5,022 nucleotides of DNA. Source: Spirochaetales bacterium (GTDB taxonomy: Bacteria > Spirochaetota > Spirochaetia > Sphaerochaetales > Sphaerochaetaceae). Below are positions 1 to 5,022 of this stretch, one piece after another. Positions within the stretch are counted from its first letter, which is position 1. Every line of letters begins with the position of its first letter. A program made the translations under genes and the position numbers. The notes below the pieces were generated by a model. It was not told the origin of the DNA. It did not search any database and saw only the letters and a list, made by a program, of their open reading frames with translations. The stretch is taken from NCBI GenBank assembly GCA_017632495.1, contig JAGBRG010000084.1:1-5022 (forward strand). Direction: 5' to 3'.

Positions 1-2164
1 ACTGGCTTACAAGGCTCCTGTAGCCCAGTCTCCGCAGATACCTGTACCGGACTTTGTAGCGTTCCTTGCCGGAGTGTCCGCTGATTACGCGTCTCATCTC
101 ATCAACGGTTATGCGGTCAATTCTTCTCAGCGTCCTGTCTGTTGTCACCAATCTGAAATAGCGCCTTATTCCGATGTTCTTCTGCACTGCATGAAGCTTT
201 CGTACACATATGTACGTCAGCACCTCCGGAGGCAGCGCCCGGGTCTGCATCCTGTCTGCAAGCTCCCTCATCTCACGTCTGAGAGTCTGCCTCCACATCT
301 GCACCGTGGATTCCGGAATGTCGATGTCATTTCCACATATCTGCCAGGAGAGATAGACGAAAGGACTGTCTGCGTCGATCACCATGGTCTTGTTCTCCGA
401 CAGGGTCAGACCTTCCTTTTCGATGCATCCCGTGAAAGCGGGCATGATTGTATTCAGACTGTCCTTGTCAGGGACTCCCGCAAGGATGTCGTCCGCATAG
501 CGGATGTAAAGTGGAGCAGCCTTCTCCATCATGTGGTCAAGATCCGAAAGGTAGAGGTTCTCGAAGAATCCTGCAAGTGGGCTTCCTGACATGACCGCTG
601 GACCATCATCGTGCAAAACACCGTCCTGGATGTACTGTCCAGAACAAGAGATGCGCTTCAGGAACCGGGCAGCATCCGGATCACAGGAAAGAAGGTCATC
701 GATCTTGGAGAACAGCCTGTCCCTGTCAATCGATGGATCATAGCTGTGGATGTCAGTCTTCAGGATGATTCTTCTACTGTCCGGTGGTGTTCGGCGAAAG
801 CGTATCAAGGCATCGTGGGCAGACACTCCCAAGCGATGCGAGTAGAGGCAGTCGGAGAAACATCCATCGTGTCTTTTCAGGGCAAAGCCCACAAGACCGA
901 GAAAGCAACGCGCTCTCATCGGGAACACATAGACTTCCCTCTTTTTCCCATTCTGGCAGATTTCCCTCCTTTCAGGGGGCGGGAGCTGCAGTCTCTGGTT
1001 CTTTGCATCCTCTATGTCTTTTAGGCAATCATCTGAAAGGATGTAGTCGCAGATCGTCTTCCGCTCAGAAAGCCGAATCTCCTTGTCCCTGTCCATCAGG
1101 TGCCTCAGATAAGAATGGCGAACCTCAACGGATGACAAAAGGTCGAAAAGCTTCATGTCATCGCCTGCGCCCTCAAGCACCTTTTTGCACCTGACTGCTT
1201 CCGAGACAAGGAGGCTGCGAAGCCTATTCTCATCCACCTCCAGAAAATCCGCCAGAAACGAGACCACCGATGTGACGCCATTCGGCTTTGCGAGACTGAT
1301 GGAAAGCTCAAAGTTTCTGTACAGCCCGTAGTATGTGGGGTTCATGGACCCGCAGAGAAGCTCGAAATCACCACCCTTTCTGCAAAGATACACCTTGGCG
1401 TGTATATATCTGTCACAAAGCTCCTCGCTGGCGCATGACGTGGCCCTTAGAGGCCCTTCCAAAAGCATCTCGTCCAGGATGGCCCTTCTTGTTATCAGGA
1501 TGCACTCTTTCCTTCTTCTTCCTGTGCCCGTCAACCTCTGGAGGACAGAGAGGTTCACGTTCGGGGCCACCACCAGAATCTGGTCGTAGTCCTCGGCCAT
1601 GCGCATGACAGGATTCGGGTCCTTGGAGGATGGACATGTGGCGATGATTGACCAGTCGTCGCTCTGATAAGGTCCGCTCATGGCGAGCTTAACGTACTTG
1701 AACCTCTCAGCAAGGGCAAGGACACTCTCCCGCCTTGGGTCGCTCTTGTCCATGAAGGGACACAAATCCGCAAGGAAGGTGCAAATTGGAATGCTCTTTT
1801 CCTGGATTTCGGTAGTCGGCTCTCCAGAGAAGAGAATCTGTATCTCCTTGTTCCTGAAGTGGAAGATGTTGGCGCTCCCGATCTCCAGACTGTAGCTGAA
1901 AGAGCCCGCCTCATCCACCGTCTCCGTGAGCTTGAGTTTGCCGTGCATGTACCCATCAGGAAGCAATGATGGGACAATGCACCCTTCCATTGCAATCTGT
2001 CTTGGGCTTTTGTCCTGACCGTCTGACTTGAAGGGCTCAAAGAGGCCTGCTCCATTGAACACGACATACCTTGAGAGGTCTTCCCCCTGAGGAACAATAG
2101 AGTCCAGGACATTCAGATCCAGGTCATATGTGCTCATCACACATATGTTCGTCTTGGCTTTCAC
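1..2164 (-). CDS. PLD-like nuclease domain fused to reverse transcriptase (C-terminus beyond window)
   Basis: An unbroken minus-strand frame of 721 codons runs off the left edge with no stop. Residues 1-300 look like a two-lobed phospholipase-D-superfamily domain. Lobe one has H74-x-K76 followed by GSAN (96-99). Lobe two has H255-x-K257 followed by GSMN (272-275) and N284/E286; such pairs form one active site in HKD nucleases and lipases. A mostly helical linker (about 305-390) leads to the reverse transcriptase. Its fingers lie around 395-460, motif A is KTDIHSYDPSI with D471, motif B is SGSPLAGFFENLYL (526-539), the catalytic box is YADD (556-559), and motif D is LTLSENKT with K592. A basic thumb-like tail follows and ends in LRRLGYRSLVS. 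All three catalytic aspartates are present, so activity is plausible. GTG 2164 is chosen as start because GGAG lies 8 bases before it and the extra residues complete a first beta strand leading into STYDLD; ATG 2137 is the alternative. No stops or frameshifts are seen. The role is not known; defence or a mobile element is inferred. The domain calls are by motif reading only. Confidence 0.88.
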   Translation of the reverse strand, partial: MKAKTNICVMSTYDLDLNVLDSIVPQGEDLSRYVVFNGAGLFEPFKSDGQDKSPRQIAMEGCIVPSLLPDGYMHGKLKLTETVDEAGSFSYSLEIGSANIFHFRNKEIQILFSGEPTTEIQEKSIPICTFLADLCPFMDKSDPRRESVLALAERFKYVKLAMSGPYQSDDWSIIATCPSSKDPNPVMRMAEDYDQILVVAPNVNLSVLQRLTGTGRRRKECILITRRAILDEMLLEGPLRATSCASEELCDRYIHAKVYLCRKGGDFELLCGSMNPTYYGLYRNFELSISLAKPNGVTSVVSFLADFLEVDENRLRSLLVSEAVRCKKVLEGAGDDMKLFDLLSSVEVRHSYLRHLMDRDKEIRLSERKTICDYILSDDCLKDIEDAKNQRLQLPPPERREICQNGKKREVYVFPMRARCFLGLVGFALKRHDGCFSDCLYSHRLGVSAHDALIRFRRTPPDSRRIILKTDIHSYDPSIDRDRLFSKIDDLLSCDPDAARFLKRISCSGQYIQDGVLHDDGPAVMSGSPLAGFFENLYLSDLDHMMEKAAPLYIRYADDILAGVPDKDSLNTIMPAFTGCIEKEGLTLSENKTMVIDADSPFVYLSWQICGNDIDIPESTVQMWRQTLRREMRELADRMQTRALPPEVLTYICVRKLHAVQKNIGIRRYFRLVTTDRTLRRIDRITVDEMRRVISGHSGKERYKVRYRYLRRLGYRSLVSQ

Positions 2165-2172
2165 TTTCCGTT

Positions 2173-2176
2173 CTCC
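2173..2176 (-). promoter_or_regulatory. Ribosome binding site (GGAG) that decides the start of the PLD-RT gene
   Basis: On the minus strand GGAG is followed by an 8-base spacer (AACGGAAA) and then GTG at 2164. The in-frame ATG at 2137 has no purine-rich site at a suitable distance: the bases just before it are ACATATGTGTG. The frame is closed upstream by TGA at 2194-2192, so GTG 2164 is one of the few possible starts, and it is the only one with a Shine-Dalgarno match. Confidence 0.6.
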
Positions 2177-2202
2177 ACGCTGATGCCAGAATCAGAGGGC
2201 AT

Positions 2203-2210
2203 AAAAAAAA
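2203..2210 (-). terminator. T8 tract directly after tRNA-Gly, possible terminator
   Basis: The minus strand reads eight Ts. The first is the tRNA discriminator base and the remaining seven follow the acceptor stem at once. A U-run directly behind the stable tRNA fold could release RNA polymerase and so separate the tRNA from the reverse transcriptase gene. There is no separate GC-rich hairpin before the tract, so this is weaker than a standard intrinsic terminator, and read-through into the downstream gene is possible. Confidence 0.35.
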
Positions 2211-2281
2211 GCAGCAGGCGAGATTCGAACTCGTGTAGGCCACCTTGGCAAGGTGGTGCGTAACCACTACGCTACTGCTGC
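2210..2281 (-). tRNA. tRNA-Gly, anticodon GCC
   Basis: The 72-base cloverleaf reads on the minus strand. The acceptor stem GCAGCAG pairs fully with CTGCTGC. The D arm is GCG/CGC with loop TAGTGGTTA. The anticodon stem CCACC/GGTGG holds loop TTGCCAA, giving anticodon GCC, which decodes GGC and GGT glycine codons. The variable region is CCTAC and the T loop is TTCGAAT. The T stem has four clear pairs, and its outermost position (49-65) is an A-C mismatch. The discriminator base is T, as is usual for bacterial tRNA-Gly. CCA is not encoded, so it must be added after transcription. The gene has its own promoter upstream, and the PLD-RT gene lies past its 3' end in the same direction. Confidence 0.95.
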
Positions 2282-2293
2282 AAGACGAGTTTG

Positions 2294-2322
2294 TTTATAG
2301 CATTTTTGCAGAAGTTGCGCAA
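2294..2322 (-). promoter_or_regulatory. Sigma70-type promoter for tRNA-Gly
   Basis: On the minus strand, TTGCGC (2322-2317) and TATAAA (2299-2294) are separated by exactly 17 bases. Initiation about 7 bases past the -10 would fall near 2287, leaving a leader of only some six bases before the tRNA 5' end at 2281, which is typical for a stable RNA gene. The same promoter points at the PLD-RT gene, so read-through past the T8 tract would transcribe it. Confidence 0.6.
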
Positions 2323-2385
2323 TAGCTGATTGGTTTTATTTTTCAATTGGGTGATAACCGTGCCAAAAAAACCGCCCTCAGGTAG

Positions 2386-2414
2386 TGGATTTCTTTTATT
2401 AATTTCTATATATT
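2386..2414 (+). promoter_or_regulatory. Weak candidate promoter for tig-clpP-clpX
   Basis: A -10-like TATATT (2409-2414) lies 17 bases after a poor -35 match, TGGATT (2386-2391), in an AT-rich stretch about 50 bases before the tig start. The -35 match is poor, so the true promoter may be elsewhere in 2325-2420. The position is consistent with a short leader ahead of trigger factor. Confidence 0.25.
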
Positions 2415-2423
2415 GGGTAGGCA

Positions 2424-2451
2424 ACATTTTTTTAGCGACATTTTTTTAGTG
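2424..2451 (+). repeat. Two tandem 14-base T-rich repeats in the tig leader
   Basis: ACATTTTTTTAGCG (2424-2437) is followed at once by ACATTTTTTTAGTG (2438-2451), two copies that differ at one base. The second copy runs into the GAGG ribosome binding site of tig (2451-2454). If the promoter is near 2410, both copies are in the 5' untranslated RNA, where the poly-U runs could affect slippage, stability or ribosome access. They may equally be a chance duplication. Confidence 0.7.
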
Positions 2452-2460
2452 AGGAATAAA

Positions 2461-3846
2461 ATGGAAATCAAGAAACTTGAGAACTCATCAGTGCAGCTTA
2501 CCCTTACTCTCGGCGCTGCTGCAATCGAGGAAGACTATTCGAAGACCATTAAGGATTATGCCAAGAAGCTGACCCTCAAGGGATTCAGACCGGGCAAGGC
2601 ACCGCTTTCACTTATCGAGAGCAAGTACGGTGATGCAATCCGCGAAGAAGTCACCTTCAGACTGATGGAGAAGAATCTCACGGATTCATACAAGGACATG
2701 GATGCCAAGGACCGCCCGCTTCCGTACAGCACTCCCGAGCTTCAGAACGAGGAGTCTCTTCTTCCGTTCAAGCCGAACACAGATGTGACATACAGCGTCA
2801 TCTACGATGTTCTCCCTCAGGTCAAGCTTCCCGCTTACAAGGGACTGGAGATTGAGTACGAGGCCAAGAAGGTCACAGAGAAGGACGTCAACGAGGAGAT
2901 CGAGAGACTCAGACAGCAGAACGCCATGGTCATCGCCAAGAACGGCGCCATTGCTGACGGCGACATTGTCACACTCGACTATGTTGAGCTGGATGCCGAC
3001 GGAAAGGAGATGGAGGCCACCAAGCGTGACGACTTCACCTTCACAGTCGGAAGCTCCTACAACTTCTACAAGCTGGACAAGGACATCATCGGCATGAAGA
3101 AGGGAGACAGCTCCGTCATTGAGAAGACATACGGTGATGACAGCGGAATGGGCACCGACTACCTGGGAAAGACCGTCAAGATCAAAGTCACAGTCAAGGA
3201 AGTCAAGATCAAGGAAGTCCCGGCTCTGGACGATGATTTCGCTCAGGACGTCAAGGACGAGTACAAGACTGTCGCCGACCTTCTCAAGGCCACAAAGAAG
3301 CAGCTTGAGGACGCAGCCGAGAACGAGAACAAGAGCGCCAAGCTCGATGCAATTGTCAACTCTCTTCTTGAGAAGACAGAGATCGCTGTTCCCAAGAGCA
3401 TGGTCGAGGCTCAGCTTGAGTCTGACTGGCAGAACTTCATCTCCCGCTTCGGCATGAACGAGGCCGATGTCCTGAAGATCATGGGCGCACAGGGCGGTTC
3501 CAAGGAGCAGTTCCTGGAGACCAGACGTGCAGACACCCTTCAGAACATCAAGGCTCAGCTCATCATCGAGCAGGTCAAGGAAGAGCAGAAGTACGAGGTC
3601 AAGGAAGATGAGCTTGCCGAAGAGCTTAAGAACTACGGCGAGGACATCACAAAGGACAGCCCGAACTACGAGTCAATGAAGATCTATGCCGAGGACGACA
3701 TCAAGTTCAGAAAGGCACGTGATTTCCTGCTTGAGAACAACACTTTCAAGGCTGCTTCTAAGAAGGCTGACAAGGCTGAAGAGAAGAAAGAGCCAAAGAC
3801 TAAGAAAGAGCCCGCAAAGAAAGAAACTACTAAGAAAAAGGACTGA
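2461..3846 (+). CDS. tig: Trigger factor, ribosome-associated chaperone and peptidyl-prolyl isomerase
   Basis: This 461-residue protein has the usual trigger factor length and layout. The N-terminal ribosome-binding domain carries the signature GFRPGKAP at 41-48, which docks at the nascent chain exit tunnel. A FKBP-type prolyl isomerase domain follows at about 162-248 (starting near GDIVTLDY), then a helical C-terminal chaperone domain. The last 28 residues (434-461) are a low-complexity Lys/Glu tail that goes beyond the conserved fold. ATG 2461 is chosen because GAGGA sits 6 bases before it and the family begins with a similar MEIKKLENSS-type strand; the in-frame TTG at 2413 would add 16 residues without family character and spans the T-rich repeats. 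The protein shields and folds nascent chains in the cytoplasm. It is the first gene of the tig-clpP-clpX group, with clpP starting 5 bases after its stop. Arginine codons are AGA, CGC and CGT, with no AGG. Confidence 0.97.
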   Translation: MEIKKLENSSVQLTLTLGAAAIEEDYSKTIKDYAKKLTLKGFRPGKAPLSLIESKYGDAIREEVTFRLMEKNLTDSYKDMDAKDRPLPYSTPELQNEESLLPFKPNTDVTYSVIYDVLPQVKLPAYKGLEIEYEAKKVTEKDVNEEIERLRQQNAMVIAKNGAIADGDIVTLDYVELDADGKEMEATKRDDFTFTVGSSYNFYKLDKDIIGMKKGDSSVIEKTYGDDSGMGTDYLGKTVKIKVTVKEVKIKEVPALDDDFAQDVKDEYKTVADLLKATKKQLEDAAENENKSAKLDAIVNSLLEKTEIAVPKSMVEAQLESDWQNFISRFGMNEADVLKIMGAQGGSKEQFLETRRADTLQNIKAQLIIEQVKEEQKYEVKEDELAEELKNYGEDITKDSPNYESMKIYAEDDIKFRKARDFLLENNTFKAASKKADKAEEKKEPKTKKEPAKKETTKKKD

Positions 3847-3851
3847 ACTGA

Positions 3852-4454
3852 ATGAACAGAGAGTCTTCATACCTGATTCCGACGGTCATAGAACACAACG
3901 GCCTGAATGAAAGGGCCTATGACATCTACAGCAGACTCCTTAAGGAGCGCATCATCTTCCTGGACGGGGAGATTGACGATGCAAGAGCAGACCTTGTTGT
4001 TGCACAGCTTCTGTTTCTGGAGAGCGAGGACCCGAAGAAGGACATTAGCCTTTACATCAACTCACCCGGAGGAAGCGTCACTGCAGGTCTTGCCATCTAT
4101 GACACGATGCAGTATCTGCTTCCAGCGGTTTCCACAATCTGCATGGGTCAGGCAGCCTCCATGGCCGCACTGATTCTTGCAGCCGGTGCCGAGGGAAAGC
4201 GCTATGCCCTTCCCTCCTCAAGGGTCATGATCCATCAGCCCTGGGGCGGAGTTCAGGGTCAGGCTTCTGATGTGAGCATCCACGCAAAGGAGATCATCAG
4301 ACTGAAGAAACTCTCCATCGACTATCTTGCCAAGCACACAAAGCAGGATCCGGCAAAGGTTGCTTCAGACATTGAAAGAGATCATTTCATGACAGCCGAG
4401 GATGCTCTTGCCTATCACATCGTTGACAGCATTCTCAACCGCGAGGACAAATAA
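3852..4454 (+). CDS. clpP: ATP-dependent Clp protease proteolytic subunit ClpP
   Basis: This 200-residue serine peptidase of family S14 forms a two-ring, 14-subunit chamber in the cytoplasm and cleaves proteins fed to it by ClpX or a related ATPase. The catalytic triad is complete: Ser103 in GQAASMA, His128 in MIHQPWGG and Asp177 in ERDHFM. The spacings of 25 and 49 residues equal those of E. coli ClpP. The oxyanion-region glycines in [10 protein letters not shown] (70-79) are present. The N-terminus, YLIPTVIE, is standard for the family, with only a short leader before it. The ATG lies 5 bases after the tig stop, with AGGA inside the end of tig (3839-3842) as ribosome binding site, so translation is probably coupled. 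The stop TAA shares one base with the clpX start. Confidence 0.98.
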   Translation: MNRESSYLIPTVIEHNGLNERAYDIYSRLLKERIIFLDGEIDDARADLVVAQLLFLESEDPKKDISLYINSPGGSVTAGLAIYDTMQYLLPAVSTICMGQAASMAALILAAGAEGKRYALPSSRVMIHQPWGGVQGQASDVSIHAKEIIRLKKLSIDYLAKHTKQDPAKVASDIERDHFMTAEDALAYHIVDSILNREDK

Positions 4455-5022
4455 TGGCATTCGGTAAGAACAATAAATACTGTTCATTCTGCGGAAGCTC
4501 GAACTACAGAATGGTCACAGGCCCGGGCGGCGTGACCATCTGTGAGAATTGCGTCGAAAAATGCAGATCAATCCTCTTTGATGACGAGGGCCCTTCCGCA
4601 GGTTCTTCCAAGGAAGCTCCGGGTCTTCCTGACAAGCTCCCCACTCCTCATGAACTTAAGGAGTATCTGGATGAGTATGTCATAGGTCAGGACCAGGCAA
4701 AGAAGATTCTCAGCGTCGCAGTCTACAACCACTACAAGAGAGTCAAGTTCGAAAAGGAGCTGGAGTCCAAAGAGAATGTCTCGCTTGATAAGTCCAACAT
4801 CCTGATGATCGGACCTACAGGAACAGGAAAGACTCTTCTGGCAAGAACACTGGCTACGAAGCTCAGCGTTCCTTTTGCAATTGCAGATGCAACCACAATC
4901 ACCGAAGCAGGTTATGTCGGTGAAGATGTTGAGAACATTCTCTTAAAGCTGATTCAGGCTGCAAACGATGACATTGCCGCTGCCGAGCACGGAATCATCT
5001 TCCTGGATGAGGTGGACAAGAT
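4454..5022 (+). CDS. clpX: ClpX, ATP-dependent unfoldase of the ClpXP protease (3' part beyond window)
   Basis: The first 189 residues are visible. The N-terminal zinc-binding domain has C10-x2-C13 and C30-x2-C33, which bind zinc and serve in dimerisation and in adaptor and substrate recognition. The AAA+ module begins near 64 ([17 protein letters not shown]) and shows Walker A GPTGTGKT (120-127), the pore-loop segment [10 protein letters not shown] (152-161; GYVG at 153-156) and Walker B IIFLDE (181-186). ClpX hexamers unfold tagged proteins and thread them into ClpP. The ATG overlaps the clpP stop (TAATG), and GAGGA (4443-4447) inside the end of clpP is the ribosome binding site, so the two are translationally coupled. 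The frame is intact; sensor 1 and 2 and the ClpP-binding loop lie outside the window. Confidence 0.98.
   Translation, partial: MAFGKNNKYCSFCGSSNYRMVTGPGGVTICENCVEKCRSILFDDEGPSAGSSKEAPGLPDKLPTPHELKEYLDEYVIGQDQAKKILSVAVYNHYKRVKFEKELESKENVSLDKSNILMIGPTGTGKTLLARTLATKLSVPFAIADATTITEAGYVGEDVENILLKLIQAANDDIAAAEHGIIFLDEVDK

Noticed and set aside
74..589. A 171-codon + strand ORF (and similar ones at 611-1024, 784-1194 and 1333-1608)
   Set aside because: They lie antisense to the continuous PLD-RT frame, have no recognisable domain, and the opposite strand shows clear reverse transcriptase motifs.
1678..2112. A 144-codon minus-strand ORF
   Set aside because: It is in a different frame from the PLD-RT gene, whose frame has PLD motifs here; its serine- and arginine-rich translation is typical of a shadow frame.
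1..2164. Group II intron or diversity-generating retroelement
   Set aside because: No maturase or HNH endonuclease domain, no intron domain V-like structure and no template/variable repeat pair is visible in the window, and the N-terminal PLD domain is not a feature of either class as I know them.
1..2281. Retron (reverse transcriptase with msr-msd RNA)
   Set aside because: The reverse transcriptase lacks recognisable retron NAxxH and VTG motifs, and the 45-base gap upstream leaves no room for an msr-msd next to the tRNA. A noncoding RNA to the left of the window cannot be excluded.
2330..2357. Possible + strand promoter TTGGTT...TGATAA
   Set aside because: The 16-base spacing is acceptable but the -10 match is poor, and it is not clearly better than other AT-rich sites in the gap.
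2413..2460. Longer trigger factor from TTG at 2413
   Set aside because: The extra 16 residues read through the T-rich repeats and have no family similarity, while ATG 2461 has a well placed GAGGA.
1..5022. CRISPR array or insertion sequence
   Set aside because: No regularly spaced repeats, no terminal inverted repeats and no transposase motifs were seen on either strand.

Overview
The right half of the window is a standard bacterial housekeeping block on the + strand: trigger factor (tig), clpP and the first part of clpX, closely spaced in that order. The order tig-clpP-clpX, the roughly 50% GC content and the lysine-rich trigger factor tail fit a spirochaete, probably a Treponema relative. 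That placement is an inference from gene order and protein character, not from a database match.

The left 2.16 kb looks empty if only complete ATG-to-stop ORFs are listed, but it is not. One uninterrupted minus-strand reading frame runs from a GTG at 2164 off the left edge of the window, with 721 codons visible. It encodes an unusual two-part protein. The N-terminal ~300 residues form a two-lobed phospholipase-D-superfamily (HKD-type) domain with two HxK...GSxN motifs. The C-terminal ~320 residues form a reverse transcriptase with a recognisable finger region, a catalytic Asp motif, a YADD box and a thumb-like tail. I cannot place this fusion in a named family. Its character suggests a defence or mobile-element reverse transcriptase of the Unknown-Group/Abi kind rather than a retron or group II intron enzyme.

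Between the two blocks lies a tRNA-Gly(GCC) gene on the minus strand. It has a good promoter 5' of it and a run of eight Ts at its 3' end. The reverse transcriptase gene begins about 45 bases past the tRNA 3' end in the same direction. This is the classic side for elements integrated at tRNA genes. The arginine codon use of the fusion gene (many AGG) differs from tig, clpP and clpX, which supports separate ancestry.

The intergenic stretch 2282-2460 carries the divergent control region: the tRNA promoter on the minus strand, a weak candidate tig promoter, and a tandem 14-base T-rich repeat just before the tig ribosome binding site. Trigger factor, ClpP and ClpX work together in protein folding and turnover: the first chaperones nascent chains, and the other two unfold and degrade tagged or misfolded proteins. 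Nothing in the sequence links them functionally to the reverse transcriptase.
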